Source: Chitinophagaceae bacterium DXS (GTDB lineage: Bacteria > Bacteroidota > Bacteroidia > Chitinophagales > Chitinophagaceae). From it: a stretch of DNA of 64,000 nt. Below, in pieces: positions 35,312 through 43,655 of this stretch. The first letter of the stretch is position 1. The number at the start of each line of letters is the position of its first letter. Under the pieces are notes generated by a model. The model worked only from the letters and a program-made list of their open reading frames with translations. It did no database searches and was not told where the DNA came from. The position numbers and the translations under genes were made by a program. Location of the stretch: positions 3,373,677 to 3,437,676 of the forward strand of contig CP128386.1 in NCBI GenBank assembly GCA_030345135.1, written 5' to 3'.

Positions 35312-36685
35312 ATGAGTAAAGTAAAAAAAGCTTTCTTCTGTAGCAATTGTGGTTACGAAAGTCCTAAGTGGCTCGGTAAGTGTCCCTCGTGTAATCAATG
35401 GAACACATTTGTGGAAGAAGTGCTTGAAAAAAGCAATGGCAAAGCACCAAATGAATGGAAAGAATATAGCACCAATCCAACCAAACCACGCATCGTTTCA
35501 TTACATGACATTGCAACTACCGAAGAAAACCGGCTGATTACCGGCGATGCTGAATTAAACCGTGTGCTTGGTGGCGGTATAGTTCCAGGAAGCATTGTAC
35601 TGGTAGGCGGTGAGCCCGGTATTGGTAAGAGTACATTGTTTCTACAGAATGCACTTCAACTAAAGAACGTAACCACCCTTTATGTAAGCGGCGAAGAAAG
35701 CGAGCAGCAGATTAAAATGCGTGCGGACAGATTAAGAATTCAAAATGAAAATTTTTATCTGCTTACCGAGGCACAAACCAATATCATTTTTAAAGAGATT
35801 AAAAAGCTAAAACCGGATCTTGTAATCATCGACTCTATACAAACGCTACAATCAGAATTTATAGAATCATCACCCGGCAGTGTTTCGCAGATAAGGGAGT
35901 GTGCAGCAGAGTTGCAGCGGTTTGCAAAGGAAACAAACACGCCGGTATTCCTGATCGGCCATATTACTAAAGACGGCAGTATAGCAGGACCAAAGATTCT
36001 GGAGCACATGGTTGACACTGTACTTCAGTTTGAAGGCGACAGGCATTACACGTATAGAATACTCCGGACGTTGAAGAACCGTTTCGGAAGCACATCTGAA
36101 CTTGGCATTTATGAAATGACAGGCGACGGAATGCGACCGGTATTAAATCCTTCAGAGATACTACTCACACAAAAGGAAGAACAACTGAGTGGTAGCGCCA
36201 TCGCTGCAACTATGGAAGGTTTAAGACCTTTGCTGATAGAAATACAGGCACTGGTAACGCAAAGCGTTTATGGAACACCGCAACGCACCGTAAATGGTTT
36301 TGATCTTCGCAGACTGCAACTGCTGCTCGCTGTGCTGGAAAAAAGGGGAGGCTTTCATTTCGGTATGAAGGATGTGTTCCTGAACATTGCCGGAGGCATA
36401 AAAGTGGAAGACCCGAGCATTGATCTTGCCGTTATTTGCGCATTGCTTTCTTCTTATGAGGATGTGCCATTACCAGCACATATTTGCTTTGCCGGAGAGG
36501 TTGGACTTAACGGAGAAATCCGCGCCGTTAATCGCATAGAACAACGCATTGCAGAAGCAGAGAAACTGGGCTTCGAAAAAATCATCGTCTCACGTTATAA
36601 CAAGAAAGGACTTGACCATGCCAAGCTTAAAATTGAAGTGCTTGCGCTGGGACGTGTGGATGAAGTGTACCGGTATTTGTTTTAG
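35312..36685 (+). CDS. radA: DNA repair protein RadA (branch migration ATPase)
   Basis: 457 aa, normal length. N-terminal zinc finger with Cys10, Cys13, Cys24 and Cys27 (FCSNCGYESPKWLGKCPSC), RecA-like core with Walker A GGEPGIGKST (99-108), Walker B LVIIDSIQTL, the RadA-specific KNRFG motif (TLKNRFGSTSELGIYEM) and a C-terminal Lon-protease-like domain (KVEDPSIDLAVICALLSSY, EVGLNGEIRAVNRIEQRI). It acts in recombinational repair on D-loops with RecA. The stop TAG begins a TAGTGAATAGTGAATGG array. Confidence 0.96.
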   Translation: MSKVKKAFFCSNCGYESPKWLGKCPSCNQWNTFVEEVLEKSNGKAPNEWKEYSTNPTKPRIVSLHDIATTEENRLITGDAELNRVLGGGIVPGSIVLVGGEPGIGKSTLFLQNALQLKNVTTLYVSGEESEQQIKMRADRLRIQNENFYLLTEAQTNIIFKEIKKLKPDLVIIDSIQTLQSEFIESSPGSVSQIRECAAELQRFAKETNTPVFLIGHITKDGSIAGPKILEHMVDTVLQFEGDRHYTYRILRTLKNRFGSTSELGIYEMTGDGMRPVLNPSEILLTQKEEQLSGSAIAATMEGLRPLLIEIQALVTQSVYGTPQRTVNGFDLRRLQLLLAVLEKRGGFHFGMKDVFLNIAGGIKVEDPSIDLAVICALLSSYEDVPLPAHICFAGEVGLNGEIRAVNRIEQRIAEAEKLGFEKIIVSRYNKKGLDHAKLKIEVLALGRVDEVYRYLF

Positions 36686-36819
36686 TGAATAGTGAATGGT
36701 CAATAGTGAAAGGTGCTGGCTGGCTAAAATTAAAAAAACAGTACCTTACATAGTTACTTTAGCAGCTGATAGCTGATAGCTGATAGCTGATAGCTGATAG
36801 CTGATACCTAAACCCCAGA
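36683..36819. repeat. AATAGTG array and GCTGATA array between radA and comF-like gene
   Basis: From the radA stop: TAGTGAATAGTGAATGGTC words (to about 36712). After about 50 nt, five near-perfect GCTGATA heptads (36761-36806) lie just before the next gene. The GCTGATA block is in the orientation that usually precedes an opposite-strand stop, but no such gene is present. Confidence 0.75.
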
Positions 36820-36822
36820 CCC

Positions 36823-37512
36823 ATGACTCTACTCAACAGCCTTTTACATTTATTCTTTCCGCACATTTGTGAAGGTTGCGGATCAGATGAGCTGGATGAA
36901 AGCAGCCTACTCTGTGCCAGATGTTTTTCTGATCTTCCTGAAACAGGTTTTACCGGAAAGAAAGATAACATTGTAGAAAAAATATTCTTCGGCAGGATAA
37001 AAGTTGAAAAAGCCACAAGCGCATTTTATTTTACCAAGGATTCGTTAATACAGCGAATGATGATTCAGCTGAAGTACAAGGATAACAAAGCTGCAGGTCA
37101 TTATCTCGGCAAATTGCTTGGCATGCAATTGCAAGCTTGTCCTGACTATGATGGTATTGACATGATCATCCCTCTCCCACTCAATCCTAAAAAGCAAAAA
37201 AAAAGAGGCTACAACCAGGCCGAGGAAATTTCGAAAGGCATGTTTACGGTTTGGCCCAAACCCGTTGTTACAAATATTGCTTACAGACAGTATTTTACCC
37301 AAACCCAAACCCACAAGAACCGCATAAGCCGGTGGCAAACGATGGACGGCGTTTTTGCTGTAAGGAATGAAGATCAATTGGCCGGCAAACATGTACTGCT
37401 CGTAGATGATGTTATTACGACAGGCGCAACATTGGAAGCTTGCGGGCAGGCAATTCTAGCTATTCCGGGAACGAGGCTGAGTATTGCTTCGGTGGCGTAT
37501 ACGATGATTTGA
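36823..37512 (+). CDS. ComF-family phosphoribosyltransferase-like protein
   Basis: 229 aa. The N-terminal four-cysteine zinc motif (CEGCGSDELDESSLLCARC, about residues 16-34) and the C-terminal PRPP-binding loop VLLVDDVITTGATLEACG define ComF/GntX proteins, with the conserved PLPLNPKKQKKRGYNQAE between them. In naturally competent bacteria ComF supports DNA uptake; here the role is not shown and no other com gene is nearby. It is codirectional with radA, 137 nt downstream. Confidence 0.88.
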   Translation: MTLLNSLLHLFFPHICEGCGSDELDESSLLCARCFSDLPETGFTGKKDNIVEKIFFGRIKVEKATSAFYFTKDSLIQRMMIQLKYKDNKAAGHYLGKLLGMQLQACPDYDGIDMIIPLPLNPKKQKKRGYNQAEEISKGMFTVWPKPVVTNIAYRQYFTQTQTHKNRISRWQTMDGVFAVRNEDQLAGKHVLLVDDVITTGATLEACGQAILAIPGTRLSIASVAYTMI

Positions 37513-37800
37513 GAGTAGGTATCAGGTGCCAGGTTTCAGGCATGAGGCATAAGGTATGAGGCGTGAGGTGGAAAGAGTCAGGCATGAGGTATAGGGCAGA
37601 GAAGATATTAACTCAGAGGGTTATAAATTACCTAGGGGAAAAAAGGAAATGTGGGAAACCGATCGATCACTAACCTTAAGCCTGATACACTTATACCCGA
37701 TACCTTAAGCCTCACTCCTTCCACCTTCCACCTCACACCTCATACCTTACTCCTGCCTCCTGATACCTGATACCTGAAACCTGACACCTGATCGAAACCT
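37510..37800. repeat. Long inverted GGTATCAGG / CCTGATACC arrays after the comF-like gene
   Basis: Downstream of the TGA stop the words GGTATCA, GGTGCCA, GGTTTCA, GGCATGA, GGCATAA, GGTATGA, GGCGTGA run in 7-nt register to about 37600. The complementary ACCTTAAGCCTCACTCC, CACCTCATACCTTACTCC, CTGATACCTGATACCTG words run from 37675 to 37795. The arms of about 90-120 nt flank ~75 nt. No gene is supported in this 362-bp gap. Confidence 0.85.
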
Positions 37801-37874
37801 TAATCCTAAGCAGTTCCTTTTTTACATATTTTTACAAGGACAATTTTTTTTATTGCTAACTATAAAAAGCATTT

Positions 37875-38444
37875 ATGAAATATTTACTGTTAATAGCAAT
37901 TGCGGTTATTGCATGCACGGCAGCATACAGCAAAACAAAAGCTAAGAAAAAAACTCCTGAAGCAACAGCATCAAAAAGTATCTATGATTTTAAGATCGCC
38001 AGCTTAGATGGTGGAGTGATCGACTTTTCAAAGTACAAGGGAAAAAAGATCTTAATTGTTAATACTGCATCCAAATGCGGCTTTACACCCCAGTATGAAG
38101 GATTGGAAAAATTATATGAATCACATAAAGATAAACTGGTGATCGTTGGTTTTCCTTCAGACAATTTTGGCGGACAAGAATACCAGGATAACAATGAAAT
38201 AAAAGAATTCTGCAAGAAAAATTATGGTGTAACATTCCCGCTTACCACACGTGTTGATGTAAAAGGTGACAAAACAACGCCTGTTTATAACTATTTATGC
38301 CATAAAAGCGAAAACGGTGTATTGGATGCAACAATCAGTTGGAACTTTAATAAGTTCCTCATTGATGAAAATGGTAAACTTCTGGCTCATTTTGACAGCA
38401 AGGTTAAACCAGATGATCCTGAGTTGCTGAAATATCTGAATTAG
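37875..38444 (+). CDS. Exported glutathione peroxidase-family thiol peroxidase
   Basis: 189 aa. A signal peptide (YLLLIAIAVIACTAAYS) and Lys-rich linker precede a GPx domain: peroxidatic Cys68 in NTASKCGFTPQYEGLE, the GFPSDNFGGQEY segment and the SWNFNKFLID block with the catalytic Trp/Asn. A resolving-type Cys lies in EIKEFCKKNYGVTFP. It reduces peroxides, probably using thioredoxin-like donors, in the periplasm. No seleno-codon is present. The stop TAG opens a TAGTGAAGAAAGTGAAGAG array. Confidence 0.92.
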   Translation: MKYLLLIAIAVIACTAAYSKTKAKKKTPEATASKSIYDFKIASLDGGVIDFSKYKGKKILIVNTASKCGFTPQYEGLEKLYESHKDKLVIVGFPSDNFGGQEYQDNNEIKEFCKKNYGVTFPLTTRVDVKGDKTTPVYNYLCHKSENGVLDATISWNFNKFLIDENGKLLAHFDSKVKPDDPELLKYLN

Positions 38445-38590
38445 TGAAGAAAGTGAAGAGTGAATGGTGAATAGTCAATGGTGAATAGCGAAAGGTGCGA
38501 CATCTTCACTGGCATATTCAGACATAAGAGATCAGACATCAGCGATCTTCACATCAGGCATTGGAGATCTTTCAATCAGAGACCAAATAA
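38442..38590. repeat. GTGAATA array and ATCAGACATCAG array between gpx and holB
   Basis: From the gpx stop: GTGAAGAGTGAATGGTGAATAG words to about 38495, then CATAAGAGATCAGACATCAGC and CAGGCATTGGAGATC words at 38521-38580. The second vocabulary is the one found before the histidine kinase at 8515-8690. Confidence 0.75.
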
Positions 38591-38609
38591 CTTCGTTTAT
38601 TTGCAGCCA

Positions 38610-38616
38610 AAGGAGG
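38610..38616 (+). promoter_or_regulatory. Shine-Dalgarno-like sequence of holB
   Basis: AAGGAGG lies 12 nt before the ATG at 38629. Shine-Dalgarno sequences are otherwise not evident at starts in this window, so this one is unusual; the spacing is long and function is uncertain. Confidence 0.35.
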
Positions 38617-38628
38617 ATACAAGCGCAT

Positions 38629-39852
38629 ATGTTATTTAAGAATGTTGTAGGGCAACAGGAAACGAAACTGCATTTGGTGGAAATGGTTAATCAAAACCGC
38701 TTAAGCCATGCATTATTGTTCCTGGGTAAGGAAGGAAGTGGGGCATTGCCGCTTGCTATTGCATTTGCAAATTATATAAGCCTTAATCCCGCCGGCGCAA
38801 AGAAGGCTGAAGTTTCTGCAGGCGCATCTTTATTCGGGGAAGAGCCGGCAAAAGCTGCTGTTGTTCCATCTACATCTGACGAAGCGGATGCCTGGATGCA
38901 GCAACAACCAGCTTATTCCAAAGCTTCGGGGCTGATTCATCCCGATATACATTTTTCCTATCCCGCCATTCCTAAAAAAAGCGGTGATAAACCTGTAAGC
39001 ACGGACTATATCAGCGAATGGAGAGAATTTGTGAAACAAACGCCTTATGGTAATGCTTTTGATTGGTTGCAGTTTATAGGAGCTGAAAACAAACAGGGGA
39101 ACATAACGGCTGAAGAATGTAACGAAATTATCAGGAAGCTAAGCCTCAAAAGTTTTGAAAGCGAATACAAAGTGCTGGTGATGTGGATGCCTGAATATCT
39201 TGGCAAAGAGGGCAACAAACTATTAAAACTAATAGAGGAACCACCACCAAATACGCTGTTTGTCCTGGTCGCGGAAAATGAAGAGCAAATTTTGGCAACT
39301 ATATTGAGCCGTTGCCAGCTTGTAAAAATTCCATTGCCTGATGCAAATGATATTTCGCATGCATTAATTACCGACTATAATGTTGCACCGGATACCGCCA
39401 GGCAAATTGCGGGCATTGCTGAAGGCAACTTCAGGGACGCGCTGCAATTGACACAGCATGCTGAGGAAGACTGGCAAGCTTTGTTACGGGACTGGTTGAA
39501 TGCAACTTTGAAAGGAGGCCCGGTGGCTCAGGTAAAATGGATTGACGATGTTAGCAAACTGGGACGTGAAAAGCAGAAGCAATTCCTGAGATATTTTAAT
39601 CACTTGTTGGAACAGAGCATCAGGATCAGGGTGATGGGTGCCGATAAAATCCAACTTGCCGAAAAGGAGAAAGATTTTGCCCAACGTCTCAACAAAATTG
39701 CATCTGTAAGTCAGCAACAAGTGATGATCGAAGAATTGGATAAGGCAGCTTATTACATTGAAAGAAATGCTAATGGGAAGATGTTGTTTCACGCGTTGAC
39801 CATTAAACTTTACCATATAATTCAGGATAAAGCACTAATTTTGGTCGATTAG
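38629..39852 (+). CDS. holB: DNA polymerase III delta-prime subunit (clamp loader)
   Basis: 407 aa. The AAA+ N-terminus LFKNVVGQQETKLHLVEMV, NRLSHALLFLGKEGSGALPLA (degenerate P-loop lacking the Walker A Lys), the region YKVLVMWMPEYLGKEGNKLLKLIEEPPPNTLFVLVAE and ATILSRCQLVKIPLP identify delta-prime, which acts as the stator of the clamp loader. The four-cysteine zinc module that typically sits after the first strands is absent; that position holds an Ala/Glu/Ser-rich insert (about residues 55-90). A PSP1-domain gene follows, a linkage also seen in Firmicutes (holB-yaaT). Confidence 0.88.
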   Translation: MLFKNVVGQQETKLHLVEMVNQNRLSHALLFLGKEGSGALPLAIAFANYISLNPAGAKKAEVSAGASLFGEEPAKAAVVPSTSDEADAWMQQQPAYSKASGLIHPDIHFSYPAIPKKSGDKPVSTDYISEWREFVKQTPYGNAFDWLQFIGAENKQGNITAEECNEIIRKLSLKSFESEYKVLVMWMPEYLGKEGNKLLKLIEEPPPNTLFVLVAENEEQILATILSRCQLVKIPLPDANDISHALITDYNVAPDTARQIAGIAEGNFRDALQLTQHAEEDWQALLRDWLNATLKGGPVAQVKWIDDVSKLGREKQKQFLRYFNHLLEQSIRIRVMGADKIQLAEKEKDFAQRLNKIASVSQQQVMIEELDKAAYYIERNANGKMLFHALTIKLYHIIQDKALILVD

Positions 39853-40133
39853 GGTGTTTCATACTTTATAAATAAAGATGAAATTCACCATTTATGTGGA
39901 TGTTAGAAAAAGTGAATGTGCGAGGCTTAGGCCGTCAAAAAATACCTTGACCGCACTGTTGAACTGCGATTTATTTATATATATTATTGATTGTGAATAA
40001 AATGCTTGCCCTTAATTTATTTGGCTTTTAGTCTGTGGCATGGCTATTTACACAATCCTGTAGTTCTGCACTTATTTACTCTTCTAACACATCCACAATT
40101 GTTAACCAATTACTCATTGTAAAATAAAATGAT

Positions 40134-41471
40134 ATGGGTTGTGGATCTTGTGGCGGAGGTAAGCCCAATGGATGCAAAAGCAATGGAGGATGCAGCACCG
40201 GAAGCTGTAACAGGCTAAACGTGCATGACTGGCTAAGGAACCTTCCGATAGATGATGCAGATTCAAGTTGCAAAATAATTGAAGTAAGTTTTAGCCAGGG
40301 TAGCAGAAAAGAATTTTATAGAAACCCTACCCTACAATATTTTGAGAAAGGTGAATATATCACCGTGGAAGGAGTAAGTGGATTTGATGTGGGCGAGGTT
40401 TCTCTTACAGGTGAACTGGTTCGCCTGCAGATGAAGAAAAAGAATGTTGACGAATTCAATGCGGAAATAAAAAAGGTTCTTAGAAAGAGCGGGGAAAAGG
40501 ATATTGAATTATTCAGACACAATAAGGACCGCGAGCGGGAAGCTTTGGCGAGAAGCAGGGCTATAGCAAAACAACTGAACCTGCAGATGAAACTGATACA
40601 GGTTGAATTTCAGGCTGACGGTAAAAAAGCTACCTTTTTCTACACCGCTGAAGACAGGGTTGATTTTCGTGAGCTGATCAAAATCTACGCTTCTGAATTC
40701 AAGGTAAAGGTGGAAATGAAGCAGATTGGCATCAGGCAGGAAGCAGCAAAGGTGGGTGGTATTGGAAGTTGTGGACGTGAACTTTGTTGCAGCACCTGGT
40801 TGAGCGATTTCAAAAGCGTTACTACAACAGCTGCACGATATCAGAATTTATCTATCAATCAGACCAAGCTGAGCGGACAATGCGGAAGGCTGAAATGTTG
40901 TCTCAACTATGAGTTAGATACTTATCTTGACGCCTTGCAACATTTTCCCGATAATGCAGAAACATTGGAAACCACAAGAGGGACAGCAACGCTGATTAAA
41001 AAAGATATTTTCAAAAACCTGATGTGGTACATTTTACCCGAAAGCAGTAAACAGTACCCTCTTTCAATTACACGGGTTAGAGAAATCAGGCGCATGAACG
41101 CTACCGGTCAAAAGGCGGATGAACTTCAGCCGGTGGAATTGTTAAGCAACAAACCCAAGGAAGTTGAGCATCAGTTTGTGGATGTGGTTGGACAAATAAG
41201 CCTTAAGAGCCTGGAACGCAACAGTAAAAAGAGGAAGGAGAAAGAAAGAGAGAACCGTCCTGATCCGCGCGATAAAAGAAATGCGGGCAATCAGCAACAG
41301 TCTCAACAACGTCCGCCTCAACAAAAGCCGCCGCAGCAAAAACCACCACAGCAGCAACAGCAAAGGCAACAACAGCAGAAGCCGCCTCAACAGCAGCAGC
41401 AGCAAAAGCCACCTCAGCAAAAACCGCCTTTTAACAGGCAACCTAAACCGCCTCAAGACAAAAAGAAATAA
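40134..41471 (+). CDS. PSP1-domain protein (RicT/YaaT-like) with Cys-rich head and Pro/Gln tail
   Basis: 445 aa. The N-terminus is very Cys/Gly-rich (GCGSCGGGKPNGCKSNGGC). The PSP1 core follows, with SFSQGSRKEFYRNP and two cysteine blocks GGIGSCGRELCCSTW and LSGQCGRLKCCLNYE. Residues about 385-445 are a low-complexity tail of PPQQKPPQQ units ending PKPPQDKKK. B. subtilis RicT forms a complex with RicA/RicF that carries iron-sulfur clusters and influences RNase Y; conserved cysteines suggest cluster binding here, but the partners are not visible. It is 281 nt downstream of holB; TTG-N19-TAATTTAT at 39991-40020 could be its promoter. A clean terminator follows. Confidence 0.85.
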   Translation: MGCGSCGGGKPNGCKSNGGCSTGSCNRLNVHDWLRNLPIDDADSSCKIIEVSFSQGSRKEFYRNPTLQYFEKGEYITVEGVSGFDVGEVSLTGELVRLQMKKKNVDEFNAEIKKVLRKSGEKDIELFRHNKDREREALARSRAIAKQLNLQMKLIQVEFQADGKKATFFYTAEDRVDFRELIKIYASEFKVKVEMKQIGIRQEAAKVGGIGSCGRELCCSTWLSDFKSVTTTAARYQNLSINQTKLSGQCGRLKCCLNYELDTYLDALQHFPDNAETLETTRGTATLIKKDIFKNLMWYILPESSKQYPLSITRVREIRRMNATGQKADELQPVELLSNKPKEVEHQFVDVVGQISLKSLERNSKKRKEKERENRPDPRDKRNAGNQQQSQQRPPQQKPPQQKPPQQQQQRQQQQKPPQQQQQQKPPQQKPPFNRQPKPPQDKKK

Positions 41472-41482
41472 TCAACAATACG

Positions 41483-41514
41483 AAGGTTTAGTTCAAAAGA
41501 CTAAACCTTTTTTA
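41483..41514 (+). terminator. Intrinsic terminator of the PSP1 gene
   Basis: AAGGTTTAGT (41483-41492) and ACTAAACCTT (41500-41509) form a perfect 10-bp stem with a 7-nt loop, followed by a T-run to 41513. It lies 11 nt after the stop. Confidence 0.85.
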
Positions 41515-41561
41515 TTTATATTCAGCCAATATCCAAAAAACCGAAAAGAACCGAAGCCACC

Positions 41562-42437
41562 ATGAAAAAAACCTGCTTTCTCCCGATCCTTATCATGATC
41601 ACCTGCGCATGCAATAAGACAACCAAAAAATTAATTGCCGGACGATGGAACATATCTCAGATGTACACATCTGAATCACTTGAACCATCCTTAAAAAAAT
41701 TGACAACGGAAGAAGAAAATAACACCGTTTTTTATAGCAACAGATTCATCTTTCATAAAGACGGTACTTTTGATATCAATCTATTGCAGGCTTACCTGCA
41801 TGGTAACTGGGAATATAATGACCGGGAGCAATCGTTGAAGCTAACCGCGGATAGCAGCGGACAAACTTTTGAATGTCATGTAGACTCACTTAGTTTATTC
41901 GCCATGATTATCACCCCTGAAAAGAAATTCTTTCAAAAGATTGGTGAACTTTCGGATACGGCGTTACTCAACAACGTTGACATCAATACCAATATATCGC
42001 ATACACTGGTTTTATCGTTTAACAGAGAGACTTACAACAACAAAGAAAAAGATCCGTATGATATTGCAAACAACCAATGGCGTATGCAACCGCTGCAACC
42101 GCTAAATGACAGGCAAATACATGCACGTGTTACCAATCATCTCAACTTTTTAAGATTGATCTTTAAAGACGCCCTGGACAAGGAACACGATGCGGTTTTA
42201 TATAACTGGTTCAACACACCTTTTAAACTCGCAAACAACGGTGTGGCTCTTAAATTCTACGAAGAAATAAAACCAAATTGGGATAAAAACTTTTATGATT
42301 CTACTGAAGCGAAAGAAGGATATGAACTACTACGCAAATGCTTTAGCAGAAAGATAAATTTCATGCAGACCGATAATAAATTTTTGAAAAAAGTTGACAT
42401 GCTCGATCAAATGATCAACAATATGAATCGTAATTAA
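41562..42437 (+). CDS. Hypothetical lipoprotein
   Basis: 291 aa. The leader KKTCFLPILIMITCAC contains a lipobox with Cys near residue 17. The mature part begins KLIAGRWNISQMY, a lipocalin-like start pattern, and includes FIFHKDGTFDINLLQAYLHGNWEYND, resembling the beta-strand pairs of lipocalin-like lipoproteins; the C-terminal half is helical and charged. I recognise no catalytic motif. It follows the PSP1 terminator and precedes the barrel-protein cluster. Function unknown. Confidence 0.65.
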   Translation: MKKTCFLPILIMITCACNKTTKKLIAGRWNISQMYTSESLEPSLKKLTTEEENNTVFYSNRFIFHKDGTFDINLLQAYLHGNWEYNDREQSLKLTADSSGQTFECHVDSLSLFAMIITPEKKFFQKIGELSDTALLNNVDINTNISHTLVLSFNRETYNNKEKDPYDIANNQWRMQPLQPLNDRQIHARVTNHLNFLRLIFKDALDKEHDAVLYNWFNTPFKLANNGVALKFYEEIKPNWDKNFYDSTEAKEGYELLRKCFSRKINFMQTDNKFLKKVDMLDQMINNMNRN

Positions 42438-42792
42438 TTACGCTCTTCAAGATGCGTAGTCAGGGTTACATTACAGCGCCATACATTTTATTTTAAGGCT
42501 AATCGCTATGAAAAGTTAAAAGCGTTTTTTATTTTTATTACAAACGCGCTAATATGAAGTATACCCTCATAGCAGTGGCTGTAGCTACTACAGTCACGGT
42601 ATGGAGTTATGCTCCGGGCACCAATGCATCCTCAAAAACAAGAGCGATTTTTAGTTTAAAACACAAATCCCGGTCCGTTATGTTCATTACAGAAATGTGC
42701 TGAAGCAAGTATTATGTGCAATGCTCAACACGCCGGTATTTGCCAGGCTGTTTCAGGTGCCTGTACGATAACTTTTAATAAAATGCGCTAAT
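42438..42792 (+). other. Intergenic region holding a truncated copy of the next gene's 5' end
   Basis: This 355-bp gap contains a second copy of the region just upstream of the barrel gene at 42793: -7-like TATTTTTA (42530-42537), 16 nt, then an ATG at 42554. The matching element before 42793 is TAACTTTT (42769-42776), also 16 nt from its ATG, and both starts are preceded by GCGCTAAT. Apart from the short frame at 42554-42703 nothing else is evident. Confidence 0.6.
42554..42703 (+). pseudogene. Truncated duplicate of the 42793 barrel gene, or a 49-residue secreted peptide
   Basis: The first nine codons (MKYTLIAVA) are identical in protein sequence to those of the gene at 42793, and the upstream GCGCTAAT is shared. 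After the signal-like stretch the sequence diverges (TTVTVWSYAPGTNASSKTRA) and ends at a TGA after 49 codons. It is most simply a decayed third member of the tandem barrel family; a short exported peptide cannot be excluded because the promoter-like element and signal peptide are intact. Confidence 0.6.
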
Positions 42793-43524
42793 ATGAAATA
42801 TACCCTCATTGCAGTGGCTGTGCTCGCCGCAGCTTCACTGTCATGCTATGCACAAGACATAGACGCACCAAAGTCAAACGCAAGTAGCTTCTATATTTTA
42901 GGAGGCTACAACAACGCCGGCATTACTACGCCCAACAATAGTCTTGTTGAGTCTGCCCAACACATAAACACCTTCAACACGGGGGTTCTTGCGGACATAC
43001 GTCTTAGCGACAGACTTTCGTTAATGACTGGCTTAATGATATGTGGTAACGGCGCCAAAACAAGCTCAACAAGAACATTTGCCGACTCAACCACCATTCA
43101 GCAGGATGATAAATTCAACCCGATCTTTCTTCAGGTTCCTTTAATGCTGGCATATAAAGTTCCCATCCGTGAAGACATTTGGTTTTATTTATCGGCGGGT
43201 CCTTACGTAGCAAGAGGAATTGCAGGCAAGTCAGAAGGAGAAATTACGGTAAACGGCAAAACAACCACGACTAAAAAGAAAAAAATAAAGTTCGACGATA
43301 CACCCACCCGAACTCCCAGGTCAGATGACGGCTTACTTTTTTCACAAGTGGATCAGATCTATTATGGCATTAACGGACAGGTGGGAGTTCAATTCAACAA
43401 AGTGATGATTGGATTAAACTATGCACATGCGTTGACGGAAATTGCAAACGTAGCTCCTGTTGCTGCACAAAAGAATACTAACAGATATACTACATTGAGC
43501 CTGACGTTTGGATTAAAATTGTAG
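42793..43524 (+). CDS. Outer-membrane beta-barrel protein (PorT-like fold), first tandem copy
   Basis: 243 aa. Signal peptide (KYTLIAVAVLAAASLSCYAQ), then SSFYILGGYNNAGI, RLSLMTGLMICGNGAK, NPIFLQVPLMLAYKVPI, FYLSAGPYVARGIAGKS, YGINGQVGVQFNKVMIGLNY and the terminal TLSLTFGLKL, the alternating pattern of an eight-stranded-type porin of the outer_membrane_beta-barrel family. It has a clear paralogue at 43656-44396. No ligand or partner is indicated; such proteins are abundant in Bacteroidota envelopes. Confidence 0.8.
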   Translation: MKYTLIAVAVLAAASLSCYAQDIDAPKSNASSFYILGGYNNAGITTPNNSLVESAQHINTFNTGVLADIRLSDRLSLMTGLMICGNGAKTSSTRTFADSTTIQQDDKFNPIFLQVPLMLAYKVPIREDIWFYLSAGPYVARGIAGKSEGEITVNGKTTTTKKKKIKFDDTPTRTPRSDDGLLFSQVDQIYYGINGQVGVQFNKVMIGLNYAHALTEIANVAPVAAQKNTNRYTTLSLTFGLKL

Positions 43525-43655
43525 TCAAATAAATCATATAAATTATGTAACCACTTATACACTTGAGAATAAAAATATCTGCAACAATATTGTCCTGCCA
43601 ACAAAGTTCCAATTTGGCACGGTGTTGGAAATTGAGCTAAAGTAAATGAGTTATT

